Of a stretch of DNA of 64,000 nucleotides, positions 7,103 to 17,600 are shown one piece after another; positions within the stretch are counted from its first letter, which is position 1; every line of letters begins with the position of its first letter. This DNA comes from JACCWP01 sp963785115. Lineage in GTDB: Bacteria; Actinomycetota; Actinomycetes; Propionibacteriales; Nocardioidaceae. The DNA lies in NCBI GenBank assembly GCA_963785115.1, contig CAWATY010000009.1, positions 248,001-312,000 on the forward strand. The letters run 5' to 3'. The position numbers and the translations under genes are program-made. The notes beneath the pieces are model-generated. The model saw only the letters and a list, made by a program, of their open reading frames with translations. It did not search any database and had not been told where the DNA came from.

Positions 7103-10100
7103 GTGCACCTGACACCTCGCCCGCAGGGGCTCTACGACGGCGCGCACGAGCACGACGCCTGTGGCGTCGCGTTCGTCGCGACGCTGTCCGGCGAGGCCAG
7201 CCGCGACGTCGTCGACAAGGCGCTCACCGCACTACGCAACCTCGACCACCGGGGTGCGTCCGGCGCCGAGACCGACTCCGGCGACGGCGCCGGCATCCTC
7301 ATGCAGGTCCCCGACGCGTTCCTGCGTGCGGTGGTCGACGTGGACCTGCCGGGCGCGGGCGCGTACGCGGTGGGCACGGCGTTCCTGCCCTCCGACGACG
7401 AGGAGGCCGGCAAGGCCAAGGCCGCGGTCGAGACGCTGGCGGCCGAGGAGGGACTGCGGGTCCTGACCTGGCGTGACGTCCCGGTCGATCCGTCCGTGCT
7501 CGGCACGATCTCGCGCGGGTGCATGCCGCACTTCGCCCAGCTGTTGGTGGCTGCCGAGGGCACGCCGGTTCGTGGGGTGGCCCTCGACCGGCTGACGTTC
7601 TGCCTGCGCAAGCGCGCGGAGCGCGAGGCGGGGGTCTACTTCCCCACGCTGTCGTCGCGCACGCTCGGCTGGAAGGGCATGCTCACCACCGCGCAGCTGG
7701 ACACGTTCTACCCCGACCTGGCCGACGAGCGGGTGGCGACGGCGCTCGCGGTCGTGCACAGCCGGTTCTCGACCAACACGTTCCCGAGCTGGCCGCTCGC
7801 GCACCCGTACCGGTTCATCGCCCACAACGGCGAGATCAACACCGTGCAGGGCAACCGGAACTGGATGCGTGCCCGCGAGGCGCTGCTCGAGACCGACCTG
7901 ATCCCCGGCGACCTCGACCGGCTGTTCCCGATCTGCCACGCGGGCGCCTCCGACTCCGCGTCGTTCGACGAGGTGCTCGAGCTGCTGCACCTGGGCGGCC
8001 GCTCGCTGCCGCACTCGGTGCTGATGATGATCCCGGAGGCCTGGGAGAACAACGCCGAGATGGATCCGGCGCGGCGGGCGTTCTACGAGTTCCACTCCAC
8101 CGTGATGGAGCCGTGGGACGGACCCGCCTGTGTCGTCTTCACCGATGGCACCCAGGTGGGGGCGGTGCTCGACCGCAACGGCCTGCGCCCCGGCCGCTAC
8201 TGGGTGACCGACGACGGCCTCGTCGTGCTGGCCTCCGAGGTCGGCGTCCTCGACATCGACCAGGCGCACGTGGTGCGCAAGGGCCGACTGCAGCCCGGTC
8301 GGATGTTCCTCGTCGATCTCGACGAGCACCGCATCGTCGAGGACGACGAGATCAAGGCGACGTTGGCGGCGGCGCTGCCCTACGACGAGTGGTTGCACGC
8401 CGGCCTGCTGCACCTCGACCGGCTGCCGGAACGCGAGCACGTCGTGCACACGCACGCGTCGGTGACCCGCCGCCAGCAGGTGTTCGGATATACCGAGGAG
8501 GAGCTGCGGATCCTGGTGGCGCCGATGGCGCGCGCCGGGGCCGAGCCGATCGGGTCGATGGGCACCGACACCCCGATCGCCGTCCTGTCCGAACGTCCGC
8601 GGCTGATCTTCGACTACTTCAGCCAGCTGTTCGCCCAGGTGACCAACCCGCCGCTGGACGCCATCCGCGAGGAGCTGGTGACGTCGCTGGCCGGGTCCAT
8701 CGGCCCGGAGCGCAACCTGCTCGAGGTCGGGCCTGCGTCGTGCCGCCAGGTGGTGCTGCCCTTCCCGGTGATCGACAACGACGAGCTCGCCAAGATCATC
8801 CACATCAACCGCGACGGTGACCTGCCCGGCTTCGACACCCACGTCGTCAAGGGACTGTTCGCGGTCGACGGGGGGGCATCGGCGCTGCGCGAGCGGCTGG
8901 ACACGATCTGCGCCGAGGTCTCGGACGCGATCGCGGGCGGCGCCCGCACGATCGTGCTGTCCGACCGACACGCGACGCCCGAGCAGGCACCGATCCCGTC
9001 GCTGCTGCTGACCGGTGCGGTGCACCACCACCTGGTGCGGGAGAAGACCCGCACCCGGGTGGGCGTGGTGGTCGAGGCCGGCGACGTGCGCGAGGTGCAC
9101 CACGTGGCGCTGCTGATCGGCTACGGCGCCGCGGCGGTCAACCCGTACCTCGCGATGGAGTCGGCCGAGGACCTGGCCCGGGCCGGTGTGTTCCTCGCCG
9201 ACCTCGAGCCAGAGGTCGCGGTGCGCAACCTGGTCAAGGCGCTCGGCAAGGGCGTGCTCAAGGTGATGAGCAAGATGGGCGTCTCGACGGTCGCCTCGTA
9301 CACCGGGGCGCAGATCTTCGAGGCGGTCGGTCTCTCCCAGGAGCTCGTCGACCGCTACTTCACCGGCACCACGTCCAAGCTGGGCGGTGTCGGCCTCGAC
9401 GTCGTGGCCGAAGAGGTGCGGCGTCGGCACTCGCGGGCCTACCCCACCGACGGCGTGCCGCAGTCGCACCGGCGGCTGGAGAGTGGCGGCGAGTACCAGT
9501 GGCGACGGGGCGGTGCGGAGCACTTGTTCGACCCCGAGACGGTCTTCCGGCTGCAGCACTCCACCCGGACGGGGCAGTACGAGGTGTTCAAGTCGTACAC
9601 CCGGCGCGTCGACGAACAGGCCAAGCGGCTGATGACGCTGCGCGGTCTGTTCGGCCTCCAGGAGGGGGAGCGGTCTCCGGTCCCGATCGACGAGGTGGAA
9701 CCGGTCTCCGCGATCGTGCGGCGCTTCTCCACCGGGGCGATGTCGTACGGCTCCATCAGCCAGGAGGCGCACGAGACGCTGGCGATCGCGATGAACCAGC
9801 TGGGCGGCAAGTCCAACACCGGCGAGGGCGGTGAGGACGCCGAGCGGCTGCGCGACCCGAAGCGCCGCAGCGCGATCAAGCAGGTGGCGTCGGGACGCTT
9901 CGGGGTGACGTCGGAGTACCTCACCCAGGCCGACGACATCCAGATCAAGATGGCCCAGGGCGCCAAGCCCGGCGAGGGCGGCCAGCTGCCCGGGCCCAAG
10001 GTCTACCCGTGGATCGCCCGGACGCGCTTCAGCACCCCCGGCGTCGGGCTGATCTCGCCGCCGCCGCACCACGACATCTACTCGATCGAGGACCTCAAGC

Positions 10101-11632
10101 AGCTCATCCACGACCTCAAGAACGCCAACCCGTCGGCCCGCGTGCACGTCAAGCTGGTCGCCGAGGTCGGCGTGGGCACCGTCGCCGCGGGAGTCTCCAA
10201 GGCCCACGCCGACGTGGTCCTGATCTCCGGGCACGACGGAGGGACCGGCGCCTCGCCCCTCACCTCGCTCAAGCACGCCGGCGGCCCCTGGGAGCTCGGT
10301 CTCGCGGAGACTCAGCAGACGCTGCTGCTCAACGGGCTCCGGGACCGGATCGTGGTGCAGACCGACGGGCAGCTGAAGACCGGCCGCGACGTCGTGGTGG
10401 CAGCGCTGCTCGGGGCCGAGGAGTACGGCTTCGCGACCGCGCCGTTGGTCGTCTCGGGCTGCGTGATGATGCGGGTCTGCCACCTCGACACCTGTCCGGT
10501 GGGCGTTGCGACGCAGAACCGCGAGCTGCGCAAGCGCTACACCGGCAAGGCGGAGTTCGTGGTGCGCTTCTTCGAGTACATCGCCGAGGAGGTGCGCGAA
10601 TACCTCGCCGCGCTCGGGTTCCGCTCGCTGGAGGAGGCGATCGGGCACGCCGAGGTGCTCGACGTGCGGCCGGCCGTCGACCACTGGAAGGCGCACGGGC
10701 TCGACCTGACCCCGCTGCTGCACGTGCCCGACTTGCCCGAGGGGGCGGCCCGGCACTGCACGACCGCGCAGGACCACGGCCTGGACAAGGCGCTCGACAA
10801 CGAGCTGGTCGAGGTCTGCGCCGATGCGCTCGAGCGGGCCGAGCCGGTGCGCGCCCAGGTGCGCATCCGCAACGTCAACCGCACCGTCGGCACCATCCTG
10901 GGCCACGAGGTCACCAAGCGGTACGGCGGCGACGGCCTGCCCGACGGCACGATCGACATCACCCTCGTCGGTTCGGCCGGCCAGTCGTTCGGCGCGTTCG
11001 TCCCGCAGGGGATCACTCTGCGGCTGGAGGGCGACGCCAACGACTACCTGGCGAAGGGCCTGTCCGGTGGCCGGATCGTGCTCCGGCCGGACCGGTCGGC
11101 GGCGTTCGCGGCCGAGGACCACATCGTGGCCGGCAACGTCATCGCCTACGGCGCGACCGGCGGCGAGGTGTTCGTCCGGGGCCAGGTGGGCGAGCGCTTC
11201 TGCGTGCGCAACTCCGGCGCCACCGCCGTGGTCGAGGGCACCGGCGACCACGGTTGCGAGTACATGACCGGCGGCCGCGTGGTCGTCCTGGGGGAGACCG
11301 GACGCAACTTCGCGGCGGGCATGTCGGGCGGCGAGGCGTACGTGCTCGACCTGGTGGAGGGCCGCGTCAACACCGAGATGGTCGAGCTCGGACCGGTGCC
11401 CGACGAGGTCGCCGACGAGCTGCGCGAGCTGGTGTGCAGGCACGCGGAGGAGACCGATTCGCCGGTCGCCGAGGCGCTGCTCGACGACTGGGCGTCGACG
11501 CTCGGCCGCTTCACGCAGGTGATGCCCGTCAACTACCGCAAGGTGCTCGCGGCCAAGGAGGCGGCGGCCGACGAGGGCCTCGACGAGGACGCGACGGTCC
11601 GCAAGATGATGGAGGCGGCGAGCGGTGGCTGA
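7103..11632 (+). CDS. gltB: glutamate synthase (NADPH) large chain
   Basis: GltB takes ammonia from glutamine and with 2-oxoglutarate makes two glutamates, using FMN and a 3Fe-4S cluster. The 1509 residues fit the family. The Ntn-type catalytic cysteine is Cys20 in HDACGVAF (exposed by propeptide cleavage in the family). The glutaminase domain covers about 20-420, including NTFPSWPLAHPYRFIAHNGEINT. The central domain and the FMN/synthase domain follow, with FSTGAMSYGSIS, GEGGED, PPPHHDIYSIEDL and HDGGTGASP. The cluster-binding cysteines are in CHLDTCPVG, and the C-terminal beta-helix has repeated G-x-x-x-G spacing (SGGRIVLRP onward). GTG 7103 gives the standard N-terminus. A possible -10 TAACCT overlaps the lgt stop at 7011-7016. 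gltD overlaps its end by 8 bases. Confidence 0.98.
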   Translation: MHLTPRPQGLYDGAHEHDACGVAFVATLSGEASRDVVDKALTALRNLDHRGASGAETDSGDGAGILMQVPDAFLRAVVDVDLPGAGAYAVGTAFLPSDDEEAGKAKAAVETLAAEEGLRVLTWRDVPVDPSVLGTISRGCMPHFAQLLVAAEGTPVRGVALDRLTFCLRKRAEREAGVYFPTLSSRTLGWKGMLTTAQLDTFYPDLADERVATALAVVHSRFSTNTFPSWPLAHPYRFIAHNGEINTVQGNRNWMRAREALLETDLIPGDLDRLFPICHAGASDSASFDEVLELLHLGGRSLPHSVLMMIPEAWENNAEMDPARRAFYEFHSTVMEPWDGPACVVFTDGTQVGAVLDRNGLRPGRYWVTDDGLVVLASEVGVLDIDQAHVVRKGRLQPGRMFLVDLDEHRIVEDDEIKATLAAALPYDEWLHAGLLHLDRLPEREHVVHTHASVTRRQQVFGYTEEELRILVAPMARAGAEPIGSMGTDTPIAVLSERPRLIFDYFSQLFAQVTNPPLDAIREELVTSLAGSIGPERNLLEVGPASCRQVVLPFPVIDNDELAKIIHINRDGDLPGFDTHVVKGLFAVDGGASALRERLDTICAEVSDAIAGGARTIVLSDRHATPEQAPIPSLLLTGAVHHHLVREKTRTRVGVVVEAGDVREVHHVALLIGYGAAAVNPYLAMESAEDLARAGVFLADLEPEVAVRNLVKALGKGVLKVMSKMGVSTVASYTGAQIFEAVGLSQELVDRYFTGTTSKLGGVGLDVVAEEVRRRHSRAYPTDGVPQSHRRLESGGEYQWRRGGAEHLFDPETVFRLQHSTRTGQYEVFKSYTRRVDEQAKRLMTLRGLFGLQEGERSPVPIDEVEPVSAIVRRFSTGAMSYGSISQEAHETLAIAMNQLGGKSNTGEGGEDAERLRDPKRRSAIKQVASGRFGVTSEYLTQADDIQIKMAQGAKPGEGGQLPGPKVYPWIARTRFSTPGVGLISPPPHHDIYSIEDLKQLIHDLKNANPSARVHVKLVAEVGVGTVAAGVSKAHADVVLISGHDGGTGASPLTSLKHAGGPWELGLAETQQTLLLNGLRDRIVVQTDGQLKTGRDVVVAALLGAEEYGFATAPLVVSGCVMMRVCHLDTCPVGVATQNRELRKRYTGKAEFVVRFFEYIAEEVREYLAALGFRSLEEAIGHAEVLDVRPAVDHWKAHGLDLTPLLHVPDLPEGAARHCTTAQDHGLDKALDNELVEVCADALERAEPVRAQVRIRNVNRTVGTILGHEVTKRYGGDGLPDGTIDITLVGSAGQSFGAFVPQGITLRLEGDANDYLAKGLSGGRIVLRPDRSAAFAAEDHIVAGNVIAYGATGGEVFVRGQVGERFCVRNSGATAVVEGTGDHGCEYMTGGRVVVLGETGRNFAAGMSGGEAYVLDLVEGRVNTEMVELGPVPDEVADELRELVCRHAEETDSPVAEALLDDWASTLGRFTQVMPVNYRKVLAAKEAAADEGLDEDATVRKMMEAASGG

Positions 11633-13091
11633 CCCGCGAGGCTTCATGACCACCCCGCGGCGGGTCGCGGAGCGCCGGCCGGTCGAGGAGCGGATCCAGG
11701 ACTGGGACGAGGTCTACCCCGGCGGGCTGGGCCGGGCGCTGCTGCCGATCATCGGTGAGCAGGCCGGGCGATGCATGGACTGCGGCATCCCGTTCTGCCA
11801 CTCGGGGTGCCCGCTGGGCAACCTCATCCCGGAGTGGAACGACCTGGTGTGGCGGGGCGACTGGGAGGCCGCGATCGAGCGGCTGCACGCCACCAACAAC
11901 TTCCCCGAGTTCACCGGTCGGCTCTGCCCCGCGCCGTGCGAGCCGGCGTGCGTGGTCGCCATCAACGCCGACGCCGTGACCATCAAGAACGTCGAGGTCT
12001 CGATCATCGACAAGGCCTGGGAGTCGGGTCTGGTGCGGCCCCAGCCGCCGGAGTGGCTCACCGGGCACACCATCGCGGTCGTGGGCTCCGGGCCGGCCGG
12101 GCTCGCGACGGCACAGCAGCTGACCCGCGCCGGGCACACCGTCGCGGTCTACGAGCGGGCGGACAAGGTGGGCGGCCTGCTGCGCTACGGCATCCCCCAG
12201 TTCAAGATGGAGAAGATGCAGCTCGACCGGCGGATCGAGCAGATGCGCCGCGAGGGCACCGTCTTCCGGGCAGGTGTCGACGTGGGCGCGGACCTGACCG
12301 GGGACGCACTCCGCGACCGCTACGACGCGATCGTGCTGGCGATCGGCGCCACCGTGCCGCGCGACCTGTCGGTGCCCGGGCGTGAGCTCGACGGCGTCCA
12401 CCAGGCGATGGACTACCTGCCGCAGTCCAACCGGGCGTCCCTCGGCGAGGAGGTGCCCGACCAGATCACGGCGCACGACAAGGACGTCGTGATCATCGGC
12501 GGCGGTGACACCGGGGCCGACTGTCTCGGTACAGCGATCCGGCAGGGCGCCCGATCGATCACCCAGCTGGAGATCATGCCGCGACCGGGCGGGGACCGAC
12601 CAGGTCACCAACCGTGGCCGACGTACCCGATGATCTTCCGCGTCTCGTCGGCGCACGAGGAGTCCGGTGACCGGGTCTACTCCACCTCGACCGAGGAGTT
12701 CGTCGGCGACGACGACGGACAGCTCAGCGGCCTGCGGCTGACCGAGGTGGACATGTCCTCCGGCCGGCCCGAACCGGTCGAGGGCAGCGAGCGTGAGATC
12801 CCTGCCCAGCTGGTGCTGCTGGCCATGGGCTTCACCGGGCCGGAGCAGGACGGTGTGGTCGAGCAGCTCGGCGTCGAGCTCGACGACCGCGGCAACGTCA
12901 AGCGCGACGACGACTACCAGGCAAGCGTCGCCGGCGTCTTCGTCGCCGGCGACGCCGGTCGCGGGCAGTCGCTGATCGTCTGGGCGCTGGCCGAGGGTCG
13001 CTCCTGCGCGGCGGGAGTCGACGCGTTCCTCCGGGGCTCGACGACGCTGCCCTCACCCATCCCCCCGACCGAGCGCCCGCTCTCCGCGTGA
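11625..13091 (+). CDS. gltD: glutamate synthase small subunit
   Basis: GltD is the FAD- and NADPH-dependent partner that feeds electrons to GltB. The 488-residue protein has the N-terminal cysteine sets for two 4Fe-4S clusters (CMDCGIPFCHSGCPLGN and CPAPCEPAC). An FAD-binding Rossmann motif (VVGSGPAGLATAQQL) follows, then GGLLRYGIPQFKM and the NADPH-binding IIGGGDTGADCLGTA. The C-terminal FAD closure GVFVAGDAGRGQSLIVWALAEGR is intact. GTG 11625 overlaps the end of gltB, so the pair is translationally coupled. No anomaly seen. Confidence 0.97.
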   Translation: MADPRGFMTTPRRVAERRPVEERIQDWDEVYPGGLGRALLPIIGEQAGRCMDCGIPFCHSGCPLGNLIPEWNDLVWRGDWEAAIERLHATNNFPEFTGRLCPAPCEPACVVAINADAVTIKNVEVSIIDKAWESGLVRPQPPEWLTGHTIAVVGSGPAGLATAQQLTRAGHTVAVYERADKVGGLLRYGIPQFKMEKMQLDRRIEQMRREGTVFRAGVDVGADLTGDALRDRYDAIVLAIGATVPRDLSVPGRELDGVHQAMDYLPQSNRASLGEEVPDQITAHDKDVVIIGGGDTGADCLGTAIRQGARSITQLEIMPRPGGDRPGHQPWPTYPMIFRVSSAHEESGDRVYSTSTEEFVGDDDGQLSGLRLTEVDMSSGRPEPVEGSEREIPAQLVLLAMGFTGPEQDGVVEQLGVELDDRGNVKRDDDYQASVAGVFVAGDAGRGQSLIVWALAEGRSCAAGVDAFLRGSTTLPSPIPPTERPLSA

Positions 13092-13130
13092 CCCGGCGCC
13101 CGTCACCTTCAGGACCTAGGGTGGTCTCCC

Positions 13131-14585
13131 GTGCGTAGAGCCAAGATCGTCTGCACGCTCGGGCCCGCGACATCGTCGGACGAGCGCATCCGTCAGCTCG
13201 TCGAGGCCGGCATGGACGTCGCGCGGCTGAACCTCAGCCACGGCGACCACGCCGACCACGAGGAGGCGTACCGGCGGATCCGCAAGGCCTCCAACGACAG
13301 CGGCCGGGCGATCGGCATCCTGGCCGACCTGCAGGGACCCAAGATCCGGCTGCGTCGCTTCGGGGCCGGCCCGGTGACCGTCGTCGAGGGCGCGCCGTTC
13401 ACGATCACCACCCGCGACGTTCCGGGTGACCAGCAGATCTGCTCGACCACCTACGGGGGTCTTGCCGGTGACGTGCGGCCCGGCGACGAGGTGCTGCTGG
13501 ACGACGGTCGGGTCCGGCTTCGGGTGCGTGCGGTCGACGGCACGGACGTGCACACGGTGGTCGAGATCGGCGGCGTGCTGAGCAACAACAAGGGCATCAA
13601 CCTGCCCGGCGTCGAGGTCAGCGTGCCCGCCATGTCGGACAAGGACGTCGACGACCTCCGGTGGGCGCTGTCTCTGCCGGTCGACATGATCGCGCTGTCG
13701 TTCGTGCGCCGGGCCTCGGACGTCGAGGACGTCCGCAAGGTGATGGAGGAGGTCGGTGTCCTCGTCCCGGTGGTGGCCAAGATCGAGAAGCCGCAGGCCA
13801 TCGACAACCTCGACGAGATCATCGACGTCTTCGACGGGTTCATGGTCGCGCGCGGTGACCTCGGGGTCGAGCTGCCGCTCGAGGAGGTGCCGCTGGTCCA
13901 GAAGAAGATCATCGACGCGGCCCGGCGCAACGCCAAGCCGGTGATCGTCGCGACCCAGATGCTCGAGTCGATGATCTCCGCTGCCCGGCCCACCCGGGCA
14001 GAGGCGTCCGACGTGGCCAACGCTGTGCTGGACGGCGCGGACGCGGTCATGTTGTCCGGTGAGACCAGCGTGGGTGACTACCCGGTCCAGACCGTGCGCA
14101 CGATGGCCCGCATCGTGGAGTCGACCGAGGATCACGGCCTGCACCAGATGGCGGCCATCGACTGGAGGCCGCGTACCCGCAGCGGCATCATCTGCAAGGC
14201 CGCGGCCGAGGTCGCGGAGGCGGTCGGCGCGAAGTTCCTGGTGGCGTTCACCCAGTCCGGCGACTCCGCGAAGCGGCTGTCCCGCTACCGGTCCGAGGTG
14301 CCGGTGCTCGCGTTCACCCCCATGCAGGCCGTGCGCTCACAGCTCGCGCTGAGCTGGGGGATCGAGACCTTCCAGACCCCGATGGTCGAGCACACCGACG
14401 AGATGGTCATGCAGGTCGACAGCAGCCTGCTCGAGGCCGGCCGCTGCCAGGAGGGCGAGCTGGTGGTCATCGTCGCCGGCAGCCCACCCGGCATCCCCGG
14501 GTCGACCAACGCGTTGCGGATCCACCGGATGGGCGACGCGCTGCACGAGGTGGCACCGGCCTACCGCAGCATCAAGGCGACCTGA
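13131..14585 (+). CDS. pyk: pyruvate kinase
   Basis: Pyruvate kinase transfers phosphate from phosphoenolpyruvate to ADP in the last step of glycolysis. The 484-residue sequence shows KIVCTLGPA at the start, LNLSHGDH, ADLQGPKIR, the catalytic lysine in VVAKIEKPQAI, the metal ligands in DGFMVARGDLGVELP, and VIVATQMLESMI with PTRAEASDVANAVLDGADAVMLSGET. The C-terminal allosteric domain is complete. The GTG start has no evident Shine-Dalgarno; a -10 hexamer TAGGGT at 13117-13122 lies 8 bases before it, so the transcript may be leaderless. The next gene is convergent and its stop is 17 bases away. Confidence 0.97.
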   Translation: MRRAKIVCTLGPATSSDERIRQLVEAGMDVARLNLSHGDHADHEEAYRRIRKASNDSGRAIGILADLQGPKIRLRRFGAGPVTVVEGAPFTITTRDVPGDQQICSTTYGGLAGDVRPGDEVLLDDGRVRLRVRAVDGTDVHTVVEIGGVLSNNKGINLPGVEVSVPAMSDKDVDDLRWALSLPVDMIALSFVRRASDVEDVRKVMEEVGVLVPVVAKIEKPQAIDNLDEIIDVFDGFMVARGDLGVELPLEEVPLVQKKIIDAARRNAKPVIVATQMLESMISAARPTRAEASDVANAVLDGADAVMLSGETSVGDYPVQTVRTMARIVESTEDHGLHQMAAIDWRPRTRSGIICKAAAEVAEAVGAKFLVAFTQSGDSAKRLSRYRSEVPVLAFTPMQAVRSQLALSWGIETFQTPMVEHTDEMVMQVDSSLLEAGRCQEGELVVIVAGSPPGIPGSTNALRIHRMGDALHEVAPAYRSIKAT

Positions 14586-14602
14586 CGGCGCGCTGAACGG
14601 CC

Positions 14603-17600
14603 TCAGTCCTCGCAGCAGAGCCGGCGCAGCCACTCCGGTTCGTGCCACCAGTACGGACCGCTGTGCGGCGCGTGCCGGTCGAGCCGCCCGGCCAGCGGCT
14701 GCGGCCCGTCGTCGACCCCGACCACGGTCGGCTCGACGTCCCGCGCGTCGGGCTCGGCGAACGGCGCCAGCAGCTGGGCGCGGTCGAACAGCCGGCCACC
14801 CACCATCACCCGACGCACGTCCGCGGCGGCGGTGATGTCGGCCAGCGGGTCGCCGCGGACGAATGACAGGTCCGCAGAGGCGCCGGCCCGGACGGCGCCG
14901 AGCCGTCCCTCGAGGCCGAGCCAGCGCGCCGGGTTGGCGGTCGCCGTGCCGAGCGCCTCGCGCGGGGTGAAGCCGCCGCCGACCATCGCCCGCAGGTTGG
15001 CGTGCAGCGAGATGGCCACGTTGTCCAGCGGCGAGTCGGTGCCGGCGATGACCATGCCGCCACCGCGATGGATGCGCAGCAGCATGTCCACGTTCCCGTC
15101 CAGCAGGGCGCGCATCGCGTCACCGGCCGGTCCGGTGACCGCGTCGACCTCCTCGGTGAGCAGGCTGTACTCCCAGTCGGGGAACAGCACCTTCGTGCGG
15201 CGGTCCTCGACCAGCGAGGGGTCGTCCACGTGCACGGGTGTCGAGTTGAACAGGGTGGGTGTCACCGAGATGCCGGAGCGCACGAACAGCGTCACCACGT
15301 CGTCGTACGCGCGACCGATCCGGCTCACGGTGTGCGAGTAGCCCAACCGGTTGGTGGCGCCGGTGTGCTCCATGCCGTCCATGCCGAGGTTCTCGGCGGG
15401 GTACAGGTAGTGCGACGACAGCTTGAGCCCGAGCCGGTGCACGGCCCGGACCGCGAGGCGCTGCAGGTGGACGGGCAGCCGGACGTAGGTCTTCACCAGG
15501 TCGTAGGCGAGCCCGCGCACCCGGTCGACCTCGAGCCCGAGCTGCTCGACCGACAGCGTCGGGCGCATGAAGTTGTAGTAGACCCGGCTGCCGTCGATCG
15601 CCTCGCCGGTGGCGAAGTAGCGGGGGCCGACCCGGGCGCCCGCGCCGAGCGCCTCCCGGGTCTCCTGCATCTGGTAGACGGGGTCGCCGGGCGAGCGGGT
15701 CGAGGTGATGCCGTAGCTCAGCCACAGCCGTCCCTGGCGGTCGCCCCAGGCCCGACCACGCAGGTGCCAGTGGTTGTGTGCGTCGATCAGGCCCGGCATC
15801 ACGGTCAGGTCGGACGCGTCGACGTCGACCGTGCCGCCCGAGCGGTGCGGGCGCACGCCCGTGACGGTGGTGCCCTCGACGATCACGTCGACGTCGTCGC
15901 GCAGCGTGTCAGCGGTGCCGTCCCAGAGCCGACCGGCGTGGATGACCTTGCGCCCGCCGGGGCGGGGGCGCTGCCAGGAGAAGTCGAGCGGCACGGTGCG
16001 TGGGCGGCGGCCGGCGAGGTCGGTGCGCCGGAGCCGGCCGTTGTTCAGGTACAGCAGGGTTGTGGCGTCCTGCCACACCGGAGAGTCGCTCACCTCGTCG
16101 GTGACCGGATAGGGGTCGGCGGTGAACCGGCCTGCGTCATCGACCCGCACCACGTGCAGCCGGCTCTCCACGACGAACGCGAGGTGGCGGCCGTCGGGGG
16201 AGAAGACCGGGCCGTCGTCGCCGCGGGTGGCCAGGGACCGGAACGGCATCGGCTGGACGTACTCGAGGTCGCCGGACGCGACGTCGACGTACAGCAGCTG
16301 GCTGGTGCCCTCGCGGAAGCGGACGGAGAAGGGCTTCACCGCCGCGAGCACGATGGTGGCCCCGTCGGGCGACCAGCTCACCCGGCCGGGCTGGAACAGC
16401 GGGGGCGTGAGCTGGCGGACCTGCTGAGTGCGCAGGTTGATCACCCAGGCGATGCCGTCCTGGTCCTGGTAGGCGACGCTGCGACCGTCGGGCGCGAACC
16501 GCGGCGCCGTCTGTGCACCGGCCAGACCGGACAGCCGGGTGTCCAGCCCGGTGGTGAGGTCGCGCAGCCACAGGTCGGCCGTGCCCGCGCGGTCGCTGGC
16601 ATAGAGCAGCGAGTCGCCGTCGGGGGAGAAGTCGGGGTCGGAGCAGAAGTAGCCGTCGCGCAGCAACCGGCGCGGTCGACCGCCCGAGGTGTCGGCCAGC
16701 CACAGCGCGTTCAGCGCGCGGAACGCGAGCGTGCTGCCGTCGGGTGACACCGTCGGAGAGGCAATGCCGCGGACCGGGCGGCTGCCGGCCGGGTCGAGCT
16801 CGGGGGGCTTCGGTGCTGGCCGGTCGGTGACCACCGGCACGGTCGCGCGGTGCGGGACGATCGTGGTCGTCCCGCCGAGGACGTGCCGGCGGATCGTGCC
16901 GTCGCCGGTGTAGACGAGCTCGTCGTCGGACAGCCAGCTCGGGGGCAGCGCGAACACATCGACGCCGCTGGTCACGTGCTCGGAGCCCACCACGAGGTCG
17001 CTGTCGGCGCCATCGAGGCGGACGTACGCGAGCGTGCCGCCGGGTGAGTAGGCGGGCCCGTACACGAAGCTCTCGCCCTGCTGGCGCACCCGGGTCCTGC
17101 GCACGCCGGTCTGCAGGTCGAGCTCGTCGATGCGCAGGGCGTCGACGGTGAAGGCGACCCGCCGCCCGTTCGCGGAGACGGTGGGCTCGCCCTCCTCGCC
17201 GCTGCTGTCGCTGACCGCGGTGAGCCCACCGCCAGGCAGGTCGAGCCGCCAGATCCCGTAGCTGCCGCCGCCGCGATCGGAGGAGAGCAGCAGTCCGCTC
17301 GCGTCGGGCAGCCAGTGCGGCTCGCGGTGGTCGTAGCGGCCGGATGTCAGCTGACGCAGCCGGGTGCCGTCGGCCCGCACCGTCCAGATGTGGAAGTTGC
17401 CGTCGCGGTACGACTGGAACGCCAGGGTCTCACCGTCGGGCGACCAGGCCGGTCGCGTCGCGTCCTGGAGGTCACCGGTGAGCCGCTCCGCCCGGCCGCC
17501 CTCGATCGGCAGCACCCAGATGGCGGTGACCAGGTCGATCGCGAGCCGCTGCCCATCGGGTGAGGCGGCGACCATCATGTTGGTGCCCTCGGTGAGCCGC

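Noticed and set aside
7232..11653. A 1473-codon open frame on the minus strand opposite gltB
   Set aside because: It is the antisense shadow of a real GC-rich gene: its sequence is Arg/His/Gly/Val-rich without any family motif, while the + strand reads as complete glutamate synthase.
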